Positions 46,909 through 55,686 of a stretch of 64,000 nt of DNA are shown here, piece after piece. The position numbers were made by a program, and so were the translations under genes. Below the pieces are notes generated by a model that saw nothing but the letters and a program-made list of their open reading frames with translations, did no database searches and was not told the DNA's origin. Each line of letters starts with the position of its first letter. The stretch's first letter is position 1. The stretch is from positions 1-64,000 of the forward strand of contig NZ_SWCM01000008.1 of the NCBI RefSeq assembly GCF_005116645.1, in the 5' to 3' direction. This stretch comes from Desulfopila sp. IMCC35006 (lineage in GTDB: Bacteria; Desulfobacterota; Desulfobulbia; Desulfobulbales; Desulfocapsaceae).

Positions 46909-47757
46909 GGTTGGTACTCCTTTCCAAAAGATATTTTGGAGGTCTTTCCGGTAAAATTTATTCTCTGGGGTGGATATTTACAGAAGGCATCTGCAATTTT
47001 GGGTTATTACCAGTTTTCTTTAAAAGATACGATAATCATTCGAACTGACGAGGAGGTTGTCATAAAAATTTGCGGACTGCGCATCAGCTTACAGCTTTTT
47101 TCCTCTGTCCTCTTTGTAACCCAGGTGACAGATTTAAAATAGAAGACATCTGGCGAAATAGGGTTCAAGGTGACATCGTGTCGCCGTCATGTCGGGTAGA
47201 TGTCGAGTGGTAAAGGCGTAGACAGGGACATCTACTATATACCAGGGGCTCTTTACAGATATGTGCTTATGCCGAACAGTATCTGCCGGTAAAAAAATGG
47301 ATAATTGTTGTAAATCACTTACCCCGTCCAGCAGCTTTGCGGGCTTTTTTCAGTACTCGCTTGACGGGTGCTTTTTTCAGTACTCGCTTGACGGGTGCTT
47401 TTTTCAGTACTCGCTCGACGGGTACTCTTTTCAGTCCCCGTGTTGTGCGGGGGTAAGTTCCTTAACGAAATACTTGCTCTTGCAAAAAGCGCAAGATGTT
47501 TGATCCTGGGCCACTAATCCCGCCCAAAAGCTTTGCGGGACTCTTTGCAGTACTCGCTCGACGGGTGTAAGTTCCTTCACGAAATACTTGCTCTTGCAAA
47601 AAGCGCAAGAGCAAGTATTTCTAAGTCACTAAATTTTAAAAGACTTGCCGTTGAAACAGAATCGACAAACCACTACTTTAATGTTAAAAATGAATTTGTC
47701 TCATCGGCGTTCATGATGTTTTTTAGCCCTGTCCACAAACGAGTTTGAGAAATAGCT
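46909..47757. other. Repeat-filled intergenic block
   Basis: 849 bp without a supported gene. 46909-47320 is unremarkable AT-rich sequence. 47320-47640 is packed with modular repeats. Short open frames with repeated FQYSLDG peptides arise only because the 27-bp unit is a multiple of three. A promoter for the ATP-grasp gene may lie at 47640-47750. Confidence 0.5.
47320..47640. repeat. Composite modular repeat: 27-bp array plus variable-stem hairpins
   Basis: Left to right: three to four 27-bp units (47341-47440), GTAAGTTCCTTAACGAAATA with an imperfect hairpin (TTGCTCTTGC...GCAAGA), CACTAATCCCGCCCAAAAGC...GCGGGA, one 27-bp unit (47536-47569), and GTAAGTTCCTTCACGAAATA with a perfect 16-bp stem (AAATACTTGCTCTTGC, 47582-47597, complement 47605-47620, loop AAAAAGC) followed by CTAAGTCACTAA. 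The flanks match 46313-46500; the stem sequence does not. Confidence 0.8.
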
Positions 47758-48918
47758 ATGAATCTGGTGTATCTGTCTCCCCATTTCCCCCTGCACTACT
47801 ATCAATTTTGCAAGAATCTGAAACAGCTGGGTGCCAACGTGCTGGGTATCGGGGATGCCTTGTACCGTGACCTGGATCCGGCGGTAAAAGACGGATTGAC
47901 CGAGTACTACCAGGTGACGGACATGCATGACTATGATCAGTTGGTGCGCGCCTGTGGCTACTACACCCACCATTACGGTAAAATCGATCGTTTTGAATCC
48001 CTCAACGAGTATTGGCTGGCCACCGAAGCACGCATCCGTGACGATTTTAATATTCCCGGGGTGCGGGGGGGTGATATTGATGTCATCAAACGAAAATCAC
48101 AGATGAAAGTGCGCTTTACGGCCGCTGGAATCCCCGTGGCCGTCGGGCGGTTGGTCAGCACAGTCGATGAGGCGAGAGACCTGGTTAAGATAATCGGCTA
48201 TCCGGCAGTGATAAAGCCAGATGTCGGTGTCGGCGCTCTGGGCACCTTTCTCATCAACAATGAAGACGATCTCAATACCTTTTTTGCCAATAAGCTCGAC
48301 GTGGCCTACATTATGGAGGAATTCGTCCAAGGTACTATCTACTCCTTCGACGGGCTATCCGATGTCAACGGCGATCTGGTGTTTTATACTGCCCATAAAT
48401 TCAGTCAGGGCATCATGGAAACCGTGAATGAGTCCCGGCACATCCACTATCACTCCCTGCGTGATATCCCGCCCGCTCTGGAAAAGGCCGGACGCCAGTG
48501 TGTGCAGGCTTTTGAAGTACGGGAACGTTTCTTTCATATCGAGTTTTTCGAAACTGCGCCGGGCAGCTATGTAGCCCTGGAGGTGAACATGCGCCCGCCA
48601 GGCGGCTACACCACCGATATGTTCAACTTTGCCAGCGACATCGACGTATACAATCTCTGGGCGCAGGTTATGATTAATGGCGTTGCCCCGATTACATACC
48701 AGCGAAAATACTATTGCTGTTATGCCAGTCGCAAAAACAGATACAATTACCGCAACAGTCATGATGAGGTAATGGCCCGATACTCCCCGTTTATGGTGCA
48801 GACCGTCAGCGTTCCAGGGGTTTTTAGCAGCGCTCTCGGAGATTTCGGTTATATCTTCCGTTCCCCGAACATCGAACAGATCGAAGAGATTGTTCAATAC
48901 ATCCAGGATATCGGGTAA
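47758..48918 (+). CDS. ATP-grasp domain ligase of unknown substrate
   Basis: A 386-residue protein. A pre-ATP-grasp lobe (MNLVYLSPHFPLHYYQFCKN) is followed by ATP-grasp motifs: KRKSQMKVRFTAAGIPVAVG near 110, GYPAVIKPDVGVGALGTF near 148 (nucleotide-binding lysine), IMEEFVQGTIYSFDG near 183 and EVNMRPPGGYTTDMFNF near 276 (metal-binding Glu/Asn). It resembles carbamoyl-phosphate-synthase-large-chain-like ligases. The family joins a carboxylate to an amine or thiol via acyl-phosphate; the substrate cannot be told. An esterase gene starts 10 bp downstream, so the two probably act in sequence. Confidence 0.82.
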   Translation: MNLVYLSPHFPLHYYQFCKNLKQLGANVLGIGDALYRDLDPAVKDGLTEYYQVTDMHDYDQLVRACGYYTHHYGKIDRFESLNEYWLATEARIRDDFNIPGVRGGDIDVIKRKSQMKVRFTAAGIPVAVGRLVSTVDEARDLVKIIGYPAVIKPDVGVGALGTFLINNEDDLNTFFANKLDVAYIMEEFVQGTIYSFDGLSDVNGDLVFYTAHKFSQGIMETVNESRHIHYHSLRDIPPALEKAGRQCVQAFEVRERFFHIEFFETAPGSYVALEVNMRPPGGYTTDMFNFASDIDVYNLWAQVMINGVAPITYQRKYYCCYASRKNRYNYRNSHDEVMARYSPFMVQTVSVPGVFSSALGDFGYIFRSPNIEQIEEIVQYIQDIG

Positions 48919-48928
48919 GGATCACTGC

Positions 48929-49678
48929 ATGCAGATCGAAGAACATCACTGGTACAGTTCCCGTCTCAAGCAAGACATGACCGTCAAGGTCTATGGCCAC
49001 TGGGGGCAGCCGTTTATCGTTTTCCCTTGCTCCCGGGGGCGCTATTTTGACTATGAAGGCATGGGTATGATCGAGGCTATTGCCCCTTTTATTGACGGGG
49101 GGCGTATTAAGCTTTTTTGTGTGGACAGTATAGATGCCTCTTCCTGGTATGATTTCTCGGTATCTCCAGCAGAGCGAAATAGTCGGCATGAACAATACGA
49201 CCAGTATATTACCGCCGAAGTGGTGCCTTTTGTGCGCAGCCACTGCCACGATGACCAATTGAAGATCATGACTAATGGTTGCAGTATGGGCGCCTTGCAT
49301 GCCGTTAATTTTTTTCTTCGACATCCGGATATTTTCAGCGGTACCATAGCGCTGAGCGGGCTGTATCGGCTGGACCGTCATGAATTCGGCATTGGTGCAG
49401 GAGATATTGGTGCCGTTTACCACAATTCACCGGTAAGTTATCTGCCGGGACTGTCCGATCCCTGGTATCTGAATCGTTATCGTGACAGTACCATCATCAT
49501 TTGTTCGGGCCAGGGTGCCTGGGAAGAGGAAGCCGTTGAGGATACCCGTGCCTTGGACAGGATTTTCCGGGATAAATCCATTCATGCCTGGATTGATTAC
49601 TGGGGCTATGATGTCAACCATGACTGGCCCTGGTGGTTTAAACAGATGAACTATTTTTTGGGACGTTTGTATCCGTAG
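48929..49678 (+). CDS. Alpha/beta-hydrolase esterase paired with ATP-grasp ligase
   Basis: A 249-residue esterase-D-like alpha/beta hydrolase. It has VKVYGHWGQPFIVFPCSRGR near 19, the nucleophile elbow NGCSMGALHAVNF near 114 (GxSxG with serine) and a terminal histidine in WGYDVNHDWPWWFKQ near 226; GQGAWEEEA near 192 may bear the acid residue. ATG 48929 is used because AAGGA precedes it. With the ATP-grasp gene 10 bp upstream it forms a two-gene operon, and the pair recurs in several proteobacteria as I recall. The reaction is unknown. Confidence 0.82.
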   Translation: MQIEEHHWYSSRLKQDMTVKVYGHWGQPFIVFPCSRGRYFDYEGMGMIEAIAPFIDGGRIKLFCVDSIDASSWYDFSVSPAERNSRHEQYDQYITAEVVPFVRSHCHDDQLKIMTNGCSMGALHAVNFFLRHPDIFSGTIALSGLYRLDRHEFGIGAGDIGAVYHNSPVSYLPGLSDPWYLNRYRDSTIIICSGQGAWEEEAVEDTRALDRIFRDKSIHAWIDYWGYDVNHDWPWWFKQMNYFLGRLYP

Positions 49679-49811
49679 CAAAGTTCTCATCACCTGTTAT
49701 CATAAAAATTGTTTTTAAAAACTATAACTGGCAAAACCCAACAGCAATACTGATGCCTGCACCTCTATTGCACTGGAATCTGATTGTTGAGCTAACCATA
49801 AGGAGACAGCC

Positions 49812-51365
49812 ATGGTCGAGATCATGCACAGCAATATACTGGAACTCTACGAGCTGCGAAAACATGCCCTCGCCGGAGGCGGGGACAAGCGTGTTGAGGT
49901 CCAGCACCAGCGGGGAAAACTGACGGCACGGGAGCGGATTCATCTGCTTCTTGATGAGGGTTCTTTTGAAGAGATAGACATCCTCAAAGTTGGCCGCAAC
50001 GATTCGGCCGGGAATGGCGAAAGTACCCCCGGCGACGGGGTCATCACCGGGCATGGCAAGATCAGTGGCCGGGAAGTGTTTGTCTTCAGCCAGGATTTTA
50101 CTGTTATTGGCGGTTCCCTTGGCGAGGGGCATTCGCAGAAAATCTGCAAGATCATGGATATGGCCTATCAGGTGGGGTCACCTATCATCGGCCTGAACGA
50201 CTCGGGCGGGGCGCGCATTCAGGAAGGTGTTGATGCGCTGGCCGCCTATGGGGAGATCTTCCACCGTAATGTCAACGCCAGCGGGGTCATCCCGCAGATC
50301 TCCTGTATCATGGGACCCTGTGCCGGCGGGGCGGTGTACAGCCCGTCGATCACCGATTTTGTCTTTATGGTGGAACGAACCTCGCACATGTTCGTCACCG
50401 GCCCCAATGTGGTCAAGACGGTTATCCACAAGGATATCAGTGCCGAAGAGCTCGGCGGCGCCGAGGCGCATTCCAGGAAAAGCGGGGTGGCCCAGCTGGT
50501 ATATCCCAATGATATCCTCTGCCTGCGCGCTGTCCGGCAATTGATCAACTATCTGCCCTCGAACAACAAGCAGAAGGCACCGATTCTCAATCTCAATGAT
50601 CCCCCGGATCGCACCGATCTGACTCTCGATTATCTGGTCCCGCCCAACCCCAACCAGAGTTACGACATGAACGTACTCATCTACTCCATCCTCGATGGCG
50701 CGGAGTTCATGGAAATTCAACCCCATTTCGCCGGCAACATCATCTGCGGTCTTGGTCGGCTCGGCGGCCAGACTATCGGGCTGGTGGCCAACCAGCCGGC
50801 GGTTCTGGCCGGGGCTCTCGACAATAACGCCTCCTTTAAGGCGGCCCGTTTTGTCCGCTTCTGCGATGCCTTCAACATTCCGCTTATCTGTCTGGTCGAT
50901 GTACCGGGCTTTATGCCGGGGCCCGAACAGGAGCACGGCGGCATTATCCGTCACGGCGCCAAACTGCTCTATGCCTTTACCGAGGCGACGGTGCCGCGTA
51001 TCACGGTGATTGTGCGCAAGGCCTATGGCGGCGCCTATGTGGTCATGAACTCCAAGCATATCCACTGCGACATTAATTACGCCTGGCCGACGGCGGAGAT
51101 CGCCGTGATGGGCCCGCGCGGTGCCACCGAGGTGATCCATCGCCGGGAGATCGAGAAAGCCGCCGACCCTGAAGCGATGCTTAATGAAAAAATGGAGACG
51201 TATCGTAAGCACTTTATGAATCCTTTCCTGGCCGCTAAAAGGGGATATATCGACGACGTCATTTTCCCTCGCGATACCCGGCATCGACTGATTCGTACCC
51301 TTCAGTTCCTGGAGAGTAAAAAGAGCAACCGACCCGATCGTAAACACGGCAATATTCCACTGTGA
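49812..51365 (+). CDS. Acyl-CoA carboxylase carboxyltransferase subunit (propionyl-CoA type)
   Basis: Transfers the carboxyl group from carboxybiotin to an acyl-CoA. The 517-residue protein has the N-terminal crotonase lobe ([15 protein letters not shown] near 95; [14 protein letters not shown] near 120; [13 protein letters not shown] near 167) and the C-terminal lobe ([16 protein letters not shown] near 361; [14 protein letters not shown] near 401; [12 protein letters not shown] near 430), as in PccB/MmdA proteins. AAGGAG precedes the ATG. The biotin carboxylase gene follows 8 bp later. With a CoA-transferase in the window, a propionate or methylmalonyl-CoA role is plausible; chain specificity is not readable. 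Confidence 0.92.
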   Translation: MVEIMHSNILELYELRKHALAGGGDKRVEVQHQRGKLTARERIHLLLDEGSFEEIDILKVGRNDSAGNGESTPGDGVITGHGKISGREVFVFSQDFTVIGGSLGEGHSQKICKIMDMAYQVGSPIIGLNDSGGARIQEGVDALAAYGEIFHRNVNASGVIPQISCIMGPCAGGAVYSPSITDFVFMVERTSHMFVTGPNVVKTVIHKDISAEELGGAEAHSRKSGVAQLVYPNDILCLRAVRQLINYLPSNNKQKAPILNLNDPPDRTDLTLDYLVPPNPNQSYDMNVLIYSILDGAEFMEIQPHFAGNIICGLGRLGGQTIGLVANQPAVLAGALDNNASFKAARFVRFCDAFNIPLICLVDVPGFMPGPEQEHGGIIRHGAKLLYAFTEATVPRITVIVRKAYGGAYVVMNSKHIHCDINYAWPTAEIAVMGPRGATEVIHRREIEKAADPEAMLNEKMETYRKHFMNPFLAAKRGYIDDVIFPRDTRHRLIRTLQFLESKKSNRPDRKHGNIPL

Positions 51366-51373
51366 GGCCATCC

Positions 51374-53386
51374 ATGTTCAATAAAATACTGATCGCCAAT
51401 CGCGGCGAAATTGCTGTTCGGGTCATACGTACCTGCAAGGCCATGGGGATCGGCACCGTCGCTGTCTATTCGGAACCGGATTTCAGGAGTGTCCATGTCA
51501 TCAAGGCCGATGAGGCCGTATTGCTGGGCGGGGCCAGGCCCTCCGAGTCGTATCTGGCAATTGATAAAGTCATCGACGCGGCACTTGCCACCGGCTGCCA
51601 GGCCATCCATCCCGGTTATGGTTTTTTATCGGAAAACCCTCTCTTTGCTGAAAAAGTGGTCGCCGCCGGATTGACCTTTATCGGGCCGCCCGCCGAAGTT
51701 ATTGCCTCCATGGGCGATAAAATAGCCGCCAAGAAACTGGCCATCATCGCCCAGGTACCGACCGTTCCAGGCCATAGTGAGCCGGTTGTTTCCCTGGAAG
51801 AAGCATTGTCTGCCGCAGACGTTGTCGGCTTTCCCATTCTGCTGAAACCTGCAGCCGGAGGCGGCGGCAAGGGCATGCGGATCGTTGAGCGGATCGAAGA
51901 AATGGCCTCTGCTTTAAAGCTCTGCCAGCAGGAGAGCCTGAAATCCTTCAGCGACGACCGGATTTTTGTCGAACGCTACATCAGAAAACCCCGCCATATT
52001 GAGATCCAGGTTATCGCCGACCAGCATGGCCATGTGGTGCACCTGGGCGAGCGCGAGTGTTCCATTCAGCGGCGCTATCAAAAAATCGTTGAGGAATCTC
52101 CCTCCTGCGCCCTCGATCCTATCCTTAGGGAAAAGATGGGGACGCTTGCCTGTGAACTTGCCAGACGCGCCGGCTATGTCAACGCCGGCACGGTGGAATT
52201 CATCCTTGATGAGAACGGCGAATTCTTTTTCCTGGAAATGAACACCCGTCTGCAGGTCGAGCATCCGGTCACCGAGCTGGTCAATTCCATGGATCTGGTC
52301 GAACTGCAGCTGCGTATCGCCGCGGGCGAAGCCCTGCCCTTTAGTCAGAATGACATCGCCCTGACCGGCTGGGCCATGGAGGTGCGCGTCTGCGCCGAGG
52401 ATCCGCAGCGTGGTTTTGTGCCCTCCATCGGTCTGATTACCCGATATGCCGCACCCCGGGGCAAGAACGTGCGGGTCGATTCGGGTTTTGATGCGGGTAG
52501 TACCGTCAGTGTCTATTATGATCCGCTCCTGGCCAAGGTCATTACCTGGGGTGAAAACCGCGAGGAAGCCCGCAGGCGGATGGTTCAGGCCTTGAATGGC
52601 TATCATATCGAGGGGATCTTTACCAATATCGATTTTGCCAACCAGGTGCTGACGCACCCGGTATTCATCAAGGGCGAACTCTCCACCGATTTTATTCCGA
52701 CCTATCTGCTGGATGAAAAAAGCAGAATCGCCCCGCCGGATGAGGTCTTGACATCTATGGCCACGGCAACCACCCTGATCTATCATCTGCGGGAAAATCT
52801 GGTCCAGAAGTCGCTCCTGCCGCTGAAAGCCAAAGTCGGTGTCTCCTCGGCCTCTAAAACCCATTATGATTATGTCGCCAAGTGCGACGACCATGTTTTT
52901 CATATCCGGCTGGAAAATAAAGATGAAGACCTGCAATGGCTGGTGCGCGTCGATGAGAAGGTCTACCTGGTCACCATTCCGCCTATGGAATTTTACCGGC
53001 GTCGGTTGAAGCTGAACATTGATGGGGAAGATGCTTTTTTCCGCCTCAAATACAGTGGCAATTTCATTGAAGCTGCTTTTTGCGGGGCGACCTCCTCCTT
53101 TGAGATTTATAACCCCCGCGAGTGGGCCCTTGCCGGTTTTATGCCGCAGCCGGTCGAAAAGGCAACCGGCAATATGCTTGACTGCCCAATGCCCGGTCTG
53201 GTGGTGGATGTCAAAGTCAAGGCCGGTGAGCGGGTCTTTCGCGGCCAGGAACTGATTATTTTAGAGTCGATGAAAATGGAAAGTGCGGTTTCTGCACCGG
53301 CTGACGGGGTGGTTGAATCCGTCTGTGTGCAGCAGGGTGATGCGGTGGAAACAGGGACGGTTCTGGTGCATTTTAAAAAGGACTGA
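51374..53386 (+). CDS. Acyl-CoA carboxylase biotin carboxylase/carrier subunit
   Basis: A 670-residue fused subunit. Biotin carboxylase (about 1-450): FNKILIANRGEIAVRVIRT, the ATP-binding ILLKPAAGGGGKGMRIV near 156, IQRRYQKIVEESPSC near 234 and EMNTRLQVEHPVTEL near 288. A linker (about 490-595) resembles the BT region of PccA/MccA proteins. The biotin carrier domain (about 600-670) has the biotinylated lysine in ILESMKMESAVSAP near 636. ATG 51374 has GAGG before it. It forms an operon with the carboxyltransferase gene. Confidence 0.94.
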   Translation: MFNKILIANRGEIAVRVIRTCKAMGIGTVAVYSEPDFRSVHVIKADEAVLLGGARPSESYLAIDKVIDAALATGCQAIHPGYGFLSENPLFAEKVVAAGLTFIGPPAEVIASMGDKIAAKKLAIIAQVPTVPGHSEPVVSLEEALSAADVVGFPILLKPAAGGGGKGMRIVERIEEMASALKLCQQESLKSFSDDRIFVERYIRKPRHIEIQVIADQHGHVVHLGERECSIQRRYQKIVEESPSCALDPILREKMGTLACELARRAGYVNAGTVEFILDENGEFFFLEMNTRLQVEHPVTELVNSMDLVELQLRIAAGEALPFSQNDIALTGWAMEVRVCAEDPQRGFVPSIGLITRYAAPRGKNVRVDSGFDAGSTVSVYYDPLLAKVITWGENREEARRRMVQALNGYHIEGIFTNIDFANQVLTHPVFIKGELSTDFIPTYLLDEKSRIAPPDEVLTSMATATTLIYHLRENLVQKSLLPLKAKVGVSSASKTHYDYVAKCDDHVFHIRLENKDEDLQWLVRVDEKVYLVTIPPMEFYRRRLKLNIDGEDAFFRLKYSGNFIEAAFCGATSSFEIYNPREWALAGFMPQPVEKATGNMLDCPMPGLVVDVKVKAGERVFRGQELIILESMKMESAVSAPADGVVESVCVQQGDAVETGTVLVHFKKD

Positions 53387-53406
53387 GTAGCAACGATTGT
53401 GAAAAT

Positions 53407-53612
53407 CTTGTAAAAAGTCCAGTCTCAAATTGGCTGAGCAGATAAGGGCGGACTTCCAAAACCTTCACCGGCGCGGCGTACTCTTTTTCTATCGTTTCGG
53501 CGTATTCAGGTACGTCGTAATGATAGAAAAATTGAAACCCAAGGGCACATCTAAGGGTGCACAGCGAAGCAGATGAAGAGTACTCTACCCTTGGGGCGTT
53601 TCTACAACGTCA
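53407..53612. repeat. MITE-like palindromic element, copy B
   Basis: Inverted relative to copy A. One end is CTTGTAAAAAGTCC (53407-53420); the other is weaker near 53600. The central hairpin has TTTTTCTATC (53484-53493) pairing with GATAGAAAAA (53522-53531), with a tip that on the minus strand reads ACGACGTACCTGAATACGCC, close to copy A. Stem sequences differ between copies while pairing is kept. It separates the carboxylase operon from the convergent tetR gene. Confidence 0.72.
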
Positions 53613-54239
53613 TCAACGATTGAAACTGCTGCGCAGCATATGTGTCAATCCAGTAAGCAAAACCGGCAGCTCCTGATCGACATCCAGCAACCCGGGAAAC
53701 ATGATGTAGTTGTTGACCAATCCGTCGATATAAGCAAGGGTGGCAATGCTGGCCAGGCGAACATTGAGGTTCTCCGGCAGCTGGCCCTGAGCTATTGCAT
53801 TACGGAGAATGTTTTCGATTTTTCGCTGCCCTTCGATATGGCAATTAACCCGATGCATATGCAGTGTGCCCGTATCTTCCACCGTTTCACATTTGCTGAA
53901 TAAAATCTGGCAGAGCTGTAACTGCCGGGAGTCCTCTTGCAGGCTTTTGAAAAATGCGAGATGTGTTTGGAGTAACTTGCCGAGAGGGTCTGGTTCATCC
54001 GGGTTCTCGATTGCCTGGTTAATGGGCTCAAAAGGCAGGAGGAGCTGCTCCCAAAGCGCACTGAGCAGATCCTCCTTGTTCTTGAAATGCCAGTAAATGG
54101 CCCCTCTGGTCACGCCCGCTTCTTTGGCTATATTGGCCAGAGTGGTGCGGGAGACCCCCTTAACTGAAAAAACCTGCAGTGCGGCATCCAGTATAGCCTC
54201 TCGGGTTTTTAAGGCATCTTCCTTCGTTCTTCGCGCCAT
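53613..54239 (-). CDS. TetR/AcrR-family repressor of the RND operon
   Basis: A 208-residue regulator. The N-terminal HTH (about 12-58) reads AILDAALQVFSVKGVSRTTL and KEAGVTRGAIYWHFKNKEDL, nearly the textbook AcrR/TtgR sequence. The rest is an all-helical ligand-binding domain. It is the last gene of the efflux operon, 14 bp after the outer-membrane factor, so it would repress itself together with the pump. A TtgR/AcrR-like palindrome upstream of the adaptor gene is the probable target. Confidence 0.92.
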   Translation of the reverse strand: MARRTKEDALKTREAILDAALQVFSVKGVSRTTLANIAKEAGVTRGAIYWHFKNKEDLLSALWEQLLLPFEPINQAIENPDEPDPLGKLLQTHLAFFKSLQEDSRQLQLCQILFSKCETVEDTGTLHMHRVNCHIEGQRKIENILRNAIAQGQLPENLNVRLASIATLAYIDGLVNNYIMFPGLLDVDQELPVLLTGLTHMLRSSFNR

Positions 54240-54253
54240 AATATTCCCTTACG

Positions 54254-55681
54254 CTATTTTGTCTGTTCATGCCAACCGCCGCCTAAAACCTTGTAAAGGT
54301 TTACCTGGTTGGCAAGCTGGGCAAGATTCAGGCTCAGATAATTCTGCCTGGAGCTGTAAAGGGAACGCTGGGCATCCAGCAGGACGAGGAAACTGTCAAC
54401 TCCCTGCTGGTAGCGCTCCCTGGCAAGAGCATAATAATCTTCATTTGCCTGCAGATTGGCTTTCTGTGCACGGACTTGATCCTTGTATGTGTCTCGGGCG
54501 GTAAGTGCGTCAGAAACCTCACGAAAAGCCGTCTGTATAGCTTTTTCATACCGGGCGATAAAGATATTTTTTTTGATTTTTGCGACATCGAGCTCGGCCT
54601 GTAATCGGCCTGCAGTAAAGATCGGCAGACTGATGGTCGGTGAAAACAGCCATGAACCTGAGCCGCCGTCGAAAAGGCCGGAAAGGTCAGAGCTGATTAC
54701 TCCGGCACTGGCGGTGAGGCTGACGGTCGGAAAAAAGGCGGCTCTGGCAGCCCCGATATTGGCGTTGGCCCCCTTTAATTCATGCTCCGCCGCCATGATA
54801 TCGGGCCGGTCCAGCAATACTGTGGACGAAAGCGTCGATGGCATGACGGAAAGCGGTGCCAGATCATTGAAGGATCGTGTTGTATTCAGTACTGTTTCCG
54901 GGAGTGATGTACCTGTCAGCAGGGTGAGGTAATGCAGGTCCTGGGCTACCTGCCTCCGGTACAAGGCCAGATTAGCTTTTACTGTTTCCAGGCTGGTCCG
55001 GGCCTGCGCCAGGTCAAGTTTGTTGGCGATGCCAGCTTGAGTGCGCTGTTCAATGAGAGCGTAGGATTCCTCTTCATTTTTTCTCGTATCCTCTGAAATC
55101 CGCAGAAGTTCCCTGTCGGTGAGCCAGGTAAAGTACGATCTGGCGACTTCTGCAACCAGGCTGATGGTTGCGCTTTTATAGGTTTCCTGCGTTGCCAGGT
55201 ACTGTTCAAGCGCCTGGCCCTTGAGATTTCGGATACGACCGTAAAGATCGAGTTCATAGGCAGTCGTACCAACTTCGAGGGCATACGCCTCGCTGGTATA
55301 ACGGGTTGATCCGCTGAGACTGCGTTGCTTCATACCATAACCGGTTCCCTCAATGGTCGGCAGCAGTACTGAACGTTGGATGCGGTACTGGGCCTGGTAT
55401 GTTTCAATATTCAGGGCTGTCTCGCGTAAGTCACGGTTATTGGCAAGTGCCGTTTCGATGAGGGTCTGCAGGAGGGGATCAGTGAAAACATCGCGCCATC
55501 CGAGATCGGATACTTTTGTGAACTGCTGATCTGCTTTGCCGTTTTTTACCGTTGCCATCTCAGCGCCTGGAATGGTTTCGGCCACAGGCAGCGTCGGGCG
55601 CAGGTAATCGGGTGCCATGGAGCATGCGTTCAACATGAGCAGTAATATCCCTGAAGCCATTGTTTTTGTAGGTAGATTCAT
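54254..55681 (-). CDS. Outer-membrane efflux lipoprotein (OprM/NodT family)
   Basis: A 475-residue outer-membrane channel of a tripartite pump. It has a lipobox signal (GILLLMLNACSMAP, cysteine near 20), DYLRPTLPVAETIPGA, and two OEP repeats with ALANNRDLRETALNIETY near 93 and DVAKIKKNIFIARYEKAIQT near 365. AGGAGG overlaps the end of the pump gene 5 bp away, so translation is coupled. Confidence 0.93.
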   Translation of the reverse strand: MNLPTKTMASGILLLMLNACSMAPDYLRPTLPVAETIPGAEMATVKNGKADQQFTKVSDLGWRDVFTDPLLQTLIETALANNRDLRETALNIETYQAQYRIQRSVLLPTIEGTGYGMKQRSLSGSTRYTSEAYALEVGTTAYELDLYGRIRNLKGQALEQYLATQETYKSATISLVAEVARSYFTWLTDRELLRISEDTRKNEEESYALIEQRTQAGIANKLDLAQARTSLETVKANLALYRRQVAQDLHYLTLLTGTSLPETVLNTTRSFNDLAPLSVMPSTLSSTVLLDRPDIMAAEHELKGANANIGAARAAFFPTVSLTASAGVISSDLSGLFDGGSGSWLFSPTISLPIFTAGRLQAELDVAKIKKNIFIARYEKAIQTAFREVSDALTARDTYKDQVRAQKANLQANEDYYALARERYQQGVDSFLVLLDAQRSLYSSRQNYLSLNLAQLANQVNLYKVLGGGWHEQTK

Positions 55682-55686
55682 GTGTA

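Noticed and set aside
47261-47503. Open frame with repeated FQYSLDG peptide
   Set aside because: The peptide repeat comes from the 27-bp DNA repeat being a multiple of three; there is no ribosome binding site and the same DNA is repeated elsewhere in other frames.
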